This document shows, piece after piece, positions 16,062 through 24,130 of a stretch of 64,000 bases of DNA. Positions within the stretch are counted from its first letter, which is position 1; every line of letters starts with the position of its first letter. The notes beneath the pieces are model-generated. The model was given only the letters and a program-made list of their open reading frames with translations. It did not search any database and had not been told where the DNA came from. The stretch comes from Deltaproteobacteria bacterium (GTDB taxonomy: Bacteria; Desulfobacterota; Dissulfuribacteria; Dissulfuribacterales; DYLC01): NCBI GenBank assembly GCA_028695735.1, contig JAQVIJ010000001.1:237081-301080 (forward strand), written 5' to 3'. The translations under genes were made by a program, and so were the position numbers.

Positions 16062-16859
16062 ATGAACATGCTGACCATCCTCAAAAGAAAAAGTGAAGCC
16101 CTTCAGCTGGCCAACACCCCGTTTCTTCATCTGCTACAGGAATTGATGGTAACAGGGCGACACCCTGCCATATGGCAACAGACAGCACGTGACCTGCTTT
16201 ACAAAATCATCGGCCACATAGCCATCGAAGAAGGCATGAAGGCCTTCAGCTCACGGGAAGACGAAGAAAAACTCAAAGAACATCTGCCCTATGCCATCTC
16301 AAACGCCCTGGACGAACTATCCCACAAGACACTCGGGCTCGCCAACACCAGAATGGATCCCGCTACGCAAACGACCGTCCTGTTTCTGTTCTTCAAGATT
16401 GTCGAATGGTTTGGGCAGAACTACAACAACCTATGTATTTACGGAGAAAAACCGGATGATGAGGGGTACAGGATGTATCAGACATGCAGAAACAAGGTGG
16501 ATATCGTAGCCGAAAAGGATGAAGTATGGCTTGAAATGGACGCCATTTGTAGAGAATGCGGCTACCCAGGACTTCTGGAAAACTCGATTTACGGCTGCAA
16601 GACATACTCGGCACAGGCGCTGTTGAGTATTCCATACAATCTCTTTTTTGAAAAAACAGTCCTCCAACCTGCGCCGGGAACAAGACAAGATCTGAAAACT
16701 AACCTCCTGGTCACCGCGTTCACCAAAACAGCGGACATCACATCAGTAGGAATTCGCTGCGACCAGCCGGAAAAGGATACACTCAACCATAACATCTATT
16801 CCACATTAGAGAAAAACATCCTGCGCTTTCTGAGAAAAAAACTCGAGGGTGCGGCCTAA
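16062..16859 (+). CDS. Protein of unknown function, cytosolic, divergent to fibre cluster
   Basis: 265 residues with no signal peptide or membrane segment. The N-terminus is helical (LQLANTPFLHLLQELMVTG). The centre has a Cys-containing stretch (ICRECGYPGLLENSIYGCKT) that might bind a metal. The C-terminus is basic and helical (NILRFLRKKLEGAA). AGCGGAGC lies just before the ATG. It is transcribed divergently from the fibre cluster and shares the 417-bp promoter region, so it could be a regulator, but I see no HTH motif. It ends at a bidirectional terminator shared with the MerR gene. Unrecognised family. Confidence 0.65.
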   Translation: MNMLTILKRKSEALQLANTPFLHLLQELMVTGRHPAIWQQTARDLLYKIIGHIAIEEGMKAFSSREDEEKLKEHLPYAISNALDELSHKTLGLANTRMDPATQTTVLFLFFKIVEWFGQNYNNLCIYGEKPDDEGYRMYQTCRNKVDIVAEKDEVWLEMDAICRECGYPGLLENSIYGCKTYSAQALLSIPYNLFFEKTVLQPAPGTRQDLKTNLLVTAFTKTADITSVGIRCDQPEKDTLNHNIYSTLEKNILRFLRKKLEGAA

Positions 16860-16861
16860 AA

Positions 16862-16899
16862 AAAACGGGTTGTGCGCCAAAATCCGCACAACCCGTTTT
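16862..16899. terminator. Bidirectional rho-independent terminator
   Basis: AAAACGGGTTGTGCG and CGCACAACCCGTTTT form a perfect 15-bp stem with an 8-nt loop, sitting 2 bp after the plus-strand gene and 30 bp after the end of the convergent MerR gene. A-tracts and T-tracts on the two sides fit termination in both directions. Confidence 0.85.
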
Positions 16900-16928
16900 G
16901 CACAATCTCACATCGAACAGATCAAGAG

Positions 16929-17345
16929 TCAGACACAGCCCTCACAAGAAACCTTGCAAGGGGTATCTGTGTCCTGCAAAGAGGACATCTTCTCGAACTT
17001 GGCCTTGCAATTCTGACGCACCTCACAAGGACAATTGGCGATTTCCCAGCATGGCACCAGACATAAAAGGCGTTTCAAACCCGGCATACTTATGCCCTCA
17101 TCATGTATCATGGAGCGCAGACAGGCGATCCAATCCATATCATTTTGTGAAAACAACCTTCTTGGCCCCACATACGAAGGCTTTATGAACCCCTCGGCCT
17201 CGTACAGCCGAAGGGTTCGAGGGTGTACATTCAGTATTCGGGCAGCCACTCCAATTGGATATATGGGCGTAGATGGGTCAGGAGTCGAGCCGCGGACTCG
17301 ACTGGCTGTATCGGATTTAGATATGTCTCGTTCTCGTGGCTTCAT
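16929..17345 (-). CDS. MerR-family regulator with C-terminal cysteine cluster
   Basis: 138 residues. The N-terminal winged helix is typical of MerR/HspR proteins: PIGVAARILNVHPRTLRLYE, AEGFIKPSYVGPRRLFSQND. The C-terminus holds eight cysteines in about 45 residues (CLVPCWEIANCPCEVRQNC and PCKVSCEGC), resembling the two-CW type Cys-Trp pattern found in desulfobacterial regulators and sensors. A metal or iron-sulfur site with redox sensing is plausible. It lies 87 bp downstream of the nrfD-type gene on the same strand, so it may regulate that unit or be co-transcribed with it. Confidence 0.85.
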   Translation of the reverse strand: MKPRERDISKSDTASRVRGSTPDPSTPIYPIGVAARILNVHPRTLRLYEAEGFIKPSYVGPRRLFSQNDMDWIACLRSMIHDEGISMPGLKRLLCLVPCWEIANCPCEVRQNCKAKFEKMSSLQDTDTPCKVSCEGCV

Positions 17346-17432
17346 TCTCAGTTCACTCCTTTGTTGCCTGATCTTATTCCATCAGCCGCATGACAACTGA
17401 CACACAGAGCCATAACCAGATTCAGTGTGGTG

Positions 17433-18623
17433 TTAATGGGACTCGGACACATGGCCTCTGAAGAACTTTTCTCCAATCAAGAAGGCCATTGCGCATAAGC
17501 TAAGACCACTCAATGTAACCATGACCTCATGCAGAGAAGGAGAGTATGAGAAATAATGAGGAATACCAACCAGATCCCCTAACTCATGGAAGTGAGGGAC
17601 TATCTGGCCTACGACTACTAAGTCGTAGCGCATTACAAAGATACCGGTCATGCAAAGGGCGCCGGCTATAAACATGGCCTTCATATCCTTGGCCTTTACC
17701 AGAGAGATGATGGCAAACGGCAGGAGCATGCCCAGCAGGACCTCGCCACCCCAGAAATTCAGGGCGTAGTCGCCGGTCAAAATCGCCTTCATCGCCTCGA
17801 ACTTTCCTGGAGGTTCCCCAGCCACGCCCGAAAGCACCTTCCATGTGGTAAAGAACATTATGATGACCATCAACAGTGCGCCGAGCTTGCCAGTGGCGGA
17901 CAGGGCATTCTTCATGGAATCACTCATCTGCCAGCCGTTGGCCTTATAGGCAAGCCATGTAAAGAACAAAATGGCAGCACAACCGGACATCATGGCGGAG
18001 GTTATGAAATAAATGGGCATATATGGGCCGTGCCAGAATTCCCTTGCACCGAGAAGGCCAAAAACCGCACCGAGATTGCTGTGCGCCGCCACACCGGCTA
18101 CAACCCCCATCAGACCAAACATGGCAGCCTGTTTGTGCCTGCCGACCTGCAACAAGGCGAACTCAATGAGCATGAAGAAGAGATATGCGCCGTACAGGGT
18201 GCCCATCCACCAGATATTAGATGTGAGATTCGGGGTCAGCACATTGTAGATAGCCATACGCCAAGGGCTTTCGATCTCAAAGGCTATCACCATAAAACCG
18301 CTTATAATGGTAGCGATGGCCAGGAAGACAGAGCGTTTTGCGATGGGCATGAAGGTTTCATTGCCAAAGACGTGACCTATAGATGAAACAAGACACAAAC
18401 CGGTGGACGTAACGACGAAGAAGACATAAGTAGAGATAAGAAGGCCCCACGGCACTTCACGAGTAACTCCGTAGGTCTGTTCATGACCTGCGAAAAAGGC
18501 ATGAATACCAAAGGCCACCCCGACCGCAGTCAAAAAACCAAAAAATGCAATGGCTGCGTTGTAAGACTTGGACGCTGTGGAAACCAAACCACCTTCTAAT
18601 ACCCCTGTTTTTACCTCGGACAT
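17433..18623 (-). CDS. NrfD/PsrC-family quinone-interacting membrane protein
   Basis: About 396 residues with roughly ten hydrophobic segments and the NrfD-type features FFVVTSTGLCLVSSIGHVFG, FEIESPWRMAIYNVLTPNLT and SNIWWMGTLYGAYL. Such proteins (PsrC, QrcD, ArrC, HmeC) exchange electrons and protons with menaquinone and normally partner an FeS protein. No FeS or catalytic subunit is adjacent; only a 39-residue membrane protein precedes it and a MerR gene follows. The track start at 18632 puts the ATG directly after AAAGGAGG. The second ATG at 18623, 9 nt after GGAGG, is better placed. It could serve as the quinone module of the hydrogenase or of a sulfur reductase, unresolved. Confidence 0.9.
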   Translation of the reverse strand: MSEVKTGVLEGGLVSTASKSYNAAIAFFGFLTAVGVAFGIHAFFAGHEQTYGVTREVPWGLLISTYVFFVVTSTGLCLVSSIGHVFGNETFMPIAKRSVFLAIATIISGFMVIAFEIESPWRMAIYNVLTPNLTSNIWWMGTLYGAYLFFMLIEFALLQVGRHKQAAMFGLMGVVAGVAAHSNLGAVFGLLGAREFWHGPYMPIYFITSAMMSGCAAILFFTWLAYKANGWQMSDSMKNALSATGKLGALLMVIIMFFTTWKVLSGVAGEPPGKFEAMKAILTGDYALNFWGGEVLLGMLLPFAIISLVKAKDMKAMFIAGALCMTGIFVMRYDLVVVGQIVPHFHELGDLVGIPHYFSYSPSLHEVMVTLSGLSLCAMAFLIGEKFFRGHVSESH

Positions 18624-18682
18624 AACAAACATCCTCCTTTAATAAATAGATAGAATAGACTTTAGACGGAAAAACGAACTAC

Positions 18683-18802
18683 TTAAATGTACTCACCCCA
18701 TTCCTTGGCTTTCTCCTTGAGAACGGGCTTGATCTTCAGGTCATAAAACGTATGAAGAGCAGTACAACTAATCCACAGGACGAAAAAGATTATACCTTTC
18801 AT
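18683..18802 (-). CDS. 39-residue single-span membrane protein upstream of nrfD-type gene (not in ORF track)
   Basis: Reading the minus strand from the ATG at 18802 gives MKGIIFFVLWISCTALHTFY followed by DLKIKPVLKEKAKEWGEYI and a stop. AAAGGAGT lies 6 nt before the ATG, a strong ribosome site. One hydrophobic helix at the N-terminus and an amphipathic charged tail make it look like a small subunit of a membrane complex. It ends 59 bp before the NrfD-type gene on the same strand, so it is probably part of the same operon and complex. Too short for family assignment. Confidence 0.7.
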   Translation of the reverse strand: MKGIIFFVLWISCTALHTFYDLKIKPVLKEKAKEWGEYI

Positions 18803-19430
18803 TTTTAACTCCTTTGATCACCAGTAGCGGCTGGTTCGAAGGTACACAACAAACAACATGTCATTTTTTATGGCCGGCAAGAAACTTTATGAATCCATTG
18901 GAAGTCCCTCCCTTATATGACGAGATATTTTTCATGATTTTGAAAATAAATATGGAAATTGAAATTGTCAAGAAAAAAATAACATCCATACTCTCCAAAA
19001 GATACATTTTTAGATTTTACACAGAAGCAGCTACTAAAATGGCGCAAAATATGCCTAATAATAATGCCTGTTATCAGGACAACTGGGGCCCGTATTAGAC
19101 AAAACATACAAACGGGAAGTAGGCTCATCTAATGACATTTTTGAACAAAAAATTAAAAGATAAGGCTAACTTATTGTAATTAAAGCAAATAATTACAAAA
19201 TGGCCGCACATTGTTACAATTTGAAACTCATTAAAACGAGAACAAAACCATAAATCATAACGCAACACGTTTTACGCCATGCTCATCACACAGATGGGCT
19301 AATTTTAAGCCCATGTCTTTTTATATTGTCTGTCTTATTTTATTGAGAAGATAGGACATTACGGCGTAGGCAAAATACAACTATCAGGTTTAATTGACAT
19401 AATTAAAATAAACCGACTAAAATTGCAAAA
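18803..19430. other. AT-rich intergenic region upstream of the nrfD unit, with a dyad
   Basis: About 630 bases without a credible gene; the 94-aa plus and 71-aa minus ORFs are low-complexity readings of AT-rich DNA without ribosome sites. It should contain the promoter of the nrfD unit. A dyad TTGTAATTA-N7-TAATTACAA lies at 19174-19198, and an imperfect palindrome around 19326-19362 (GTCTTATTTTATTGAGAAGA region). Either could be an operator. Confidence 0.45.
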
Positions 19431-19446
19431 TTGGCACGTTGCTTGC
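19431..19446 (+). promoter_or_regulatory. rpoN site: Sigma54 (RpoN) promoter
   Basis: TTGGCACGTTGCTTGC matches the RpoN consensus TGGCACG-N4-TTGC exactly, with GG and GC 12 nt apart. Transcription would start near 19458 on the plus strand. No protein-coding gene lies downstream on that strand; instead a hairpin with a T-rich tail follows within about 100 nt. Confidence 0.75.
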
Positions 19447-19457
19447 TTTGAGTAAAT

Positions 19458-19563
19458 GCGTATAAACGGAAATATTGCCTCGGACAGCAACATCCGTTTC
19501 AATACAGGACGAAAACATATGAGGACAGGTGGCGGCCTGTCCTCACCTTCTTCTTCAGTTTTT
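19458..19563 (+). ncRNA. Candidate sigma54-dependent small RNA of about 105 nt
   Basis: Bounded by the sigma54 promoter and by a terminator. The predicted RNA folds into a first stem (AAACGGA at 19464-19470 with TCCGTTT at 19493-19499, and TTGC/GCAA inside), a single-stranded A-rich linker (CAATACAGGACGAAAACATA) and the terminator stem. The listed 109-aa ORF here overlaps tatC antisense and has no ribosome site. It ends about 37 bp before the convergent tatC stop. No known RNA family recognised. Confidence 0.55.
19520..19563 (+). terminator. Rho-independent terminator (small RNA; possibly also tatC on the other strand)
   Basis: TGAGGACAGG and CCTGTCCTCA form a perfect 10-bp stem with a 6-nt loop. 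On the plus strand it is followed by CCTTCTTCTTCAGTTTTTTC. On the minus strand the tail is only weakly T-rich (TATGTTTTCG), so the main direction appears to be plus. Confidence 0.7.
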
Positions 19564-19599
19564 TCAAAGACATCTCGAAGTCAGGCTGTATTCCACAGG

Positions 19600-20433
19600 C
19601 TATACAATTGGTGTGGCATTTTGCGTGTCGTTATTCGGCTTCTTCAGGCGCGGCATAAAGGTATCGGCCATCCAGACCAGCAATATCCCCAGTTCATAAA
19701 GCAGGATGAGTGGCACTGCCATCAATATCTGGTTCACCACGTCAGGCGTAGGCGTCAGAATTGCAGCCACTATAAAGGCTATTAGGATTGCATAGCGCCG
19801 CCATTTTCTCAGCCATTCAGCCCGAACAATACCCATCATCCCCAAAAACAGCATGAAAACAGGCAATTCAAAGGCCAGGCCAAATGCCAGGAGCAGGTGT
19901 ATGGCAAATGACAGGTATTCCGTGATGTTTGGCATGAGCCTCAGGCCTGCACCACTGTAGCCGGCAAAAAATCCAAAGGCCGCCGGAAACACCACAAAAT
20001 ACCCGAACACTCCGCCCCCGATGAAACACAGGCTGGAAATAAATGCCAGCGGAAGGACGATACGTTTTTCGTGGCTGTAAAGGCCGGGGGCTATAAACGC
20101 CCATATTTCGTAAAGGATTACCGGAGAGGACAGAAATATGCCGCATACGAAGGCAAGTTTCAGGTATGCAAAAAAACCTTCTGAATATGCCACGAAGATA
20201 ATGTCCGAACCCGTTGGCAGGACCTGTTTCAAAGGCCTTGCAACCGCATCGAATATGGGGTCGATGAAATAATAGGCCACTCCGAATCCCACAGCCAGTG
20301 CAAGAATGGAGTGTATGAGCCTTCGCCGTAATTCTACAAGATGTTCGTTTAGGGGCAAACCCTGCCCTTCTTCGTTTGAATCCAAAGGCCCTTCACTGTT
20401 AGACTCACTGGGCGACGGCTGTTCAAAAGTCAT
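19600..20433 (-). CDS. tatC: Sec-independent (Tat) protein translocase subunit TatC
   Basis: 277 residues. Core subunit of the Tat system that reads twin-arginine signals and exports folded proteins, such as the hydrogenase at the start of this window. The family signatures are plain: LNEHLVELRRRLIHSILALA, FVAYSEGFFAYLKLAF, SSPVILYEIWAFIAPGLYSH, EKR, and FAFGLAFELPVF-like LLAFGLAFELPVFMLFLG. Six hydrophobic segments are visible. The N-terminus carries an extra acidic, Ser/Glu-rich stretch of about 25 residues. The ATG overlaps the end of the upstream peptidase gene by 11 bp. No tatA or tatB is adjacent. Confidence 0.97.
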   Translation of the reverse strand: MTFEQPSPSESNSEGPLDSNEEGQGLPLNEHLVELRRRLIHSILALAVGFGVAYYFIDPIFDAVARPLKQVLPTGSDIIFVAYSEGFFAYLKLAFVCGIFLSSPVILYEIWAFIAPGLYSHEKRIVLPLAFISSLCFIGGGVFGYFVVFPAAFGFFAGYSGAGLRLMPNITEYLSFAIHLLLAFGLAFELPVFMLFLGMMGIVRAEWLRKWRRYAILIAFIVAAILTPTPDVVNQILMAVPLILLYELGILLVWMADTFMPRLKKPNNDTQNATPIV

Positions 20434-21541
20434 AAAGCCACTGTTCCCTGCTCAGAATACGAGCCCCGACCTCCTGCACCACGGCCATATTCTCCAGGCG
20501 GACCCCCCCCTCTTCCGGAAGATAGATACCGGGCTCCACGGTCACCACCATGCCAGCTCGCAGGTGTTTCAAATTCCTTGGAGAAAGCGAGGGCCGCTCA
20601 TGCACGGCCAGACCCACGCCATGGCCAAGGGAATGGACAAAATATCTGCCGTAACCTGCCTTTTCTATCACTTGTCTTGCCATCCCGTCGGCCTTTTTGG
20701 CCGTAATGCCTGAAGTTATGCCGGCCTGGGCAGCTATCTGCGCCTGCCGCGTAACCCTGTATATCTCACGCAACAGGGGCTTGGGTTCCCCCAGGAAAAT
20801 GGTTCGCGTCATATCGGAACAATAACCGTTCACCTTGGCGCCCATATCCACTATGACAGCATCGCCTTCCATCAACACCCTTTCCGTGGGCTGTGCATGA
20901 GGCAGGGCTGCATTGGGCCCGGAGGCCACTATGGGATTGAATGAAGGACCGTCACCATATCTCCAGAGACCGGCGATGATCCTGGCAGCTATCTCTTTTT
21001 CGGTCACGCCGGGCCGCACAACTGCATGAATCTCTTCAAAAACACGCTCCATGACGCGCACAGACCGCTCAATGGCGCATATCTCTTCCTCAGACTTGAT
21101 GCTGCGCATGGCCTCGACACGGCCACCAAATTCCACAAAAGATATTCCGGGCAATGCCTTACGCATGGCATTCATGCGTTCACAGGTAGTGTATTCAGGC
21201 TCATAGGCAATGCCTTTGACGCCGTTTGTGGCCACGAGTTCAGGCAGAATCTGCATCAGGCCCTTTTTATATACAATCACCTCGAAGTCCCTGGCCTGTT
21301 CTCTGGCCTGCGTCTCATAGCGGCCATCGGTCAACAAGAACAATCTATTCCCCAATATAAACAACGCCCCGGAAGATTCGGTAAGGTCAGGGTCTTCTGC
21401 AGTAAACCCGCTGAGATATCTGCGATTTTCCGGAGAAAACACCAGAAAACCGGCCTTGCCCAATGCGCGAAGCTGCAATCGTATGCGTGTCAGACGATGT
21501 AAAAACGGACCTTTGTTTTCAGCACGCTCCGCATTACTCAT
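20423..21541 (-). CDS. Xaa-Pro aminopeptidase / M24 family metallopeptidase
   Basis: 372 residues from the ATG at 21541, which follows AAGGAGATATATT; the track start at 21649 would read through a palindromic repeat. An N-terminal creatinase-like domain (GFLVFSPENRRYLSGFTAED) precedes a pita-bread metallopeptidase domain. The five expected metal ligands are visible: the two Asp in VDMGAKVNGYCSDMTR, His in VHSLGHGVGLAVHE, Glu in VTVEPGIYLPEEGG and Glu in GVRLENMAVV. It removes N-terminal residues preceding proline in the cytosol. The gene overlaps tatC by 11 bp and lies downstream of the Lon-like gene. Confidence 0.94.
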   Translation of the reverse strand: MSNAERAENKGPFLHRLTRIRLQLRALGKAGFLVFSPENRRYLSGFTAEDPDLTESSGALFILGNRLFLLTDGRYETQAREQARDFEVIVYKKGLMQILPELVATNGVKGIAYEPEYTTCERMNAMRKALPGISFVEFGGRVEAMRSIKSEEEICAIERSVRVMERVFEEIHAVVRPGVTEKEIAARIIAGLWRYGDGPSFNPIVASGPNAALPHAQPTERVLMEGDAVIVDMGAKVNGYCSDMTRTIFLGEPKPLLREIYRVTRQAQIAAQAGITSGITAKKADGMARQVIEKAGYGRYFVHSLGHGVGLAVHERPSLSPRNLKHLRAGMVVTVEPGIYLPEEGGVRLENMAVVQEVGARILSREQWLYDF

Positions 21542-21569
21542 AATATATCTCCTTGCACAGATTTCTTGC

Positions 21570-21596
21570 CCTGTCTGCGTGCAACGCACAGGCAGG
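21570..21596. repeat. Dispersed palindromic repeat, core copy 1
   Basis: CCTGTCTGCGTG and CGCACAGGCAGG around CAA form a hairpin core seen also at 24200, 43260 and 48550. Here the core stands alone between the Lon-like gene and the M24 peptidase gene, just upstream of the latter's ribosome site. Confidence 0.8.
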
Positions 21597-21661
21597 CCGG
21601 CTCGGGCGAAAGATGCCTCACAGGAGGAGAATTTCGTTTGTGCAGACACAAGGGCCTGCCC

Positions 21662-24106
21662 CTACTGCCCCGTCTGACCGTTCTCAGGCTGTTTCTCACC
21701 TTTTTCACTCCCGAATGCCTTGGCCGCCTGGGCCAGTTCCTCCAATCGGGCATCTACTCGAGCAAACACAGACCCCTCTGTCCAGCGGCCATCCTCCTCC
21801 AATCTGCCTGCCGGCAGACCGGTCAGCAGCAGCAACCCCTCTTCCACGGTGGAAATAGGCCAGATATAAAACTTTCCGTCCCTGACAGCATTTACCACGC
21901 GCTGCTTCAGCATCAGGTCCTTTACATTCGCCTCAGGTATCAACACCCCCTGTGTTCCGGTCAAACCACGCTGATTGCACAGGTCGAAGAAGCCCTCTAT
22001 CTTCTGGTTTACTCCGCCGATGGGCAACATCTCGCCCTTCTGGCTCACCGCTCCGGTCACGGCCTTCCCCTGATCCACAGGCGCATCGGCCAGGGCGGAC
22101 AACAATGCAAAAAGCTCCGCTCCTGATGCCGAATCGCCGTCCACCATGCCATAGTTCTGCTCGAAACAGAGGGTGGCCGAAAGTGTAAGCGGTCTTTTAC
22201 GTGCAAATCGGGAACGCAGATACCCCGCCAGGATTATGACCCCCTTGGTGTGTATATTCCCGCTCAGGGATGCCTCCCGTTCGATATTCACCACTCCGTC
22301 CTTGCCGAGGGCGATATTGGCCGTAATGCGGGACGGCTTGCCGAATGTGTAATCACCAAGGTCATAGACCGCCAGGCCGTTCACCTGACCGGTCACGCTG
22401 CCGGTAGTCTGCACCTTCAAGACATCTTTTATCAGCAACTCCTGAATGCGGTCCTCCACCAGACAGGACCTGCGAATCTTTTCATCTATGGCCTGCTGGA
22501 CATGAATATCCGATACCTGGGCGGCATCGGCCTGTCGCGCCCAGAAATCCGCCTCTCGCAGGAGATCCGCCAACTCCAGTGTCTTTAGGGTCAGCTTTTC
22601 CTGGGAGCCGGCCAGTTCCAGCCCATACTCTATCAGACGGGCGACGGCCGTGTTGTGAAGCGGCAAAAAAACATCTCCCCCGGCTATGCCGCACAGGACC
22701 CCGAGAAAATCTTCCAGATTCTCTGTTGTCAGCGGCATATCCGTTTCCATATGCGCCTTCACCTTGAAAAGACTACGGAAATCCTCATCGTAGTTATACA
22801 GAAGCTGATAGAGATACGGATCTCCAACGAGTACTATCTTTACCTTCAGGGGAATGGAGCCCGGCTTGAGCGTCTTGGTGGTAAACAGACCATACTGCTC
22901 TCCTGGGTCTTCAATCTCCAGTTTTTTGTCACGCAAGGCCCTTTTCAGCGCCTCATAGGAAAAGGGCCACTTGAGCAGGTCTATGGCCTTGAGGATAAGG
23001 AATCCACCGTTTGCCCTGTGCAAGGCGCCCGCCTTGATCATGGTGAAATCCGTAAAAAGGGCACCCATCTGCGCCCGTTTTTCCGCGGCTCCAAACAGAT
23101 TTGGATAACTCGGGTTGCTCTCTATGATCACCGGCGCACCACGAGTGGCCTCATTATCCACTATGACATTGACCTCATACTGCATGAAGGACGGCGCCAT
23201 ACCGGGAAACGGGAACGGCGTATGCACCGCCGCCTTCGGCCTGAAATCATCCATGTTCTTGATTACGTCCTCCCTGCAATCCGCCAAATAACCCGCAAGC
23301 ACCTCATGCTCGCCATATTTCTTCACCAAATCGGCCATCACCCCGTCACAGGTCTGCCCCACCAGCTCCCTATCCAGGTCCCTGAGTCTCTCACTGACAC
23401 CCTGCTCCAGTTGGTGAACCTTGCGCATGGCCGCACCCATCTCCTTATGCAATTCCTGCGAGATGTCCTTGAGTCTTTTCTGTTCCTCCTCCGAGAGCTT
23501 GGCGATATCCTCAGGGGTCATAAAACTGCCGTCAGGGTTGTTGGGAATAACCATCATGCCAGACTGATCGGCCTGAAGGCTGAAGCCTTTTTCAGCGACC
23601 TTTTGCTCCAATTCCTCGAATATCCGGTTCCTGTCCTGATTGAAACCGCGTATGACATCTTCTTTTCTCGTGAGATAGGTCTCGCCCTCGAACACCTTTG
23701 GTATGTGCAACCGCAGATTTTCAAGGAAATCGGCCATTTCTTTTTTGAAAACCCTTCCCATACCCTTGGGCAAACGCACTGCAAGAGGGGCGTCCGGATC
23801 CTTGAAATTATAGACATAACACCAGTCATACTGCTTCTGGCCGTTGCCTTTGGCCACATTCTCCACATATTTTATGGCCATATCCAGCAGCCCTGTCTCC
23901 TTCGGCCCGGCTATGTAGATATTAAAATCAGAGTGATTCACGCCCAGGCCGAACTGCAATGCACGGCCAGCCCGTTTCTGCGGCAAGACAGGCATGTCCT
24001 TGCGCGGCCACTCCTGAAGGATTTCAAAGCCCAGTGTGCCGGGATCGATCCTCCGACACAATTCTTCGGGCGACAATGCCCTTGGTATATCCTGTTGTGA
24101 TGACAT
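21662..24106 (-). CDS. Lon-like ATP-dependent protease (LonB/LonC-type, AAA_32 family)
   Basis: 814 residues. The C-terminal domain is a Lon serine protease with Ser in MVDGDSASGAELFALLSALA and Lys in IGGVNQKIEGFFD. The N-terminal two thirds form the unusual AAA domain of this group, with a modified P-loop region (FNIYIAGPKETGLLDMAIKY), a long coiled-coil insert (about residues 180-260, EEEQKRLKDISQELHKEM) and HRANGGFLILKAIDLLKWPF. Such proteins are common in Desulfobacterota and distinct from classical Lon; substrates are unknown. The ATG at 24106 is preceded by AAAGGAGT. It is separated from ruvB upstream by a 164-bp repeat element. Confidence 0.92.
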   Translation of the reverse strand: MSSQQDIPRALSPEELCRRIDPGTLGFEILQEWPRKDMPVLPQKRAGRALQFGLGVNHSDFNIYIAGPKETGLLDMAIKYVENVAKGNGQKQYDWCYVYNFKDPDAPLAVRLPKGMGRVFKKEMADFLENLRLHIPKVFEGETYLTRKEDVIRGFNQDRNRIFEELEQKVAEKGFSLQADQSGMMVIPNNPDGSFMTPEDIAKLSEEEQKRLKDISQELHKEMGAAMRKVHQLEQGVSERLRDLDRELVGQTCDGVMADLVKKYGEHEVLAGYLADCREDVIKNMDDFRPKAAVHTPFPFPGMAPSFMQYEVNVIVDNEATRGAPVIIESNPSYPNLFGAAEKRAQMGALFTDFTMIKAGALHRANGGFLILKAIDLLKWPFSYEALKRALRDKKLEIEDPGEQYGLFTTKTLKPGSIPLKVKIVLVGDPYLYQLLYNYDEDFRSLFKVKAHMETDMPLTTENLEDFLGVLCGIAGGDVFLPLHNTAVARLIEYGLELAGSQEKLTLKTLELADLLREADFWARQADAAQVSDIHVQQAIDEKIRRSCLVEDRIQELLIKDVLKVQTTGSVTGQVNGLAVYDLGDYTFGKPSRITANIALGKDGVVNIEREASLSGNIHTKGVIILAGYLRSRFARKRPLTLSATLCFEQNYGMVDGDSASGAELFALLSALADAPVDQGKAVTGAVSQKGEMLPIGGVNQKIEGFFDLCNQRGLTGTQGVLIPEANVKDLMLKQRVVNAVRDGKFYIWPISTVEEGLLLLTGLPAGRLEEDGRWTEGSVFARVDARLEELAQAAKAFGSEKGEKQPENGQTGQ

Positions 24107-24130
24107 TTCGTTACTCCTTTAGAAAGCATT

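Noticed and set aside
18825-18850. GGTTCGAA resembling a tRNA T-loop
   Set aside because: No acceptor stem, anticodon arm or D-arm can be drawn around it.
18814-19128. 94-aa plus and 71-aa minus ORFs in the intergenic region
   Set aside because: AT-rich, low-complexity sequences with no ribosome sites; the plus ORF runs against the small membrane protein promoter region.
22655-24100. 481-aa plus-strand ORF
   Set aside because: Fully antisense to the Lon-like protease gene, whose motifs are unmistakable; no ribosome site or family features.
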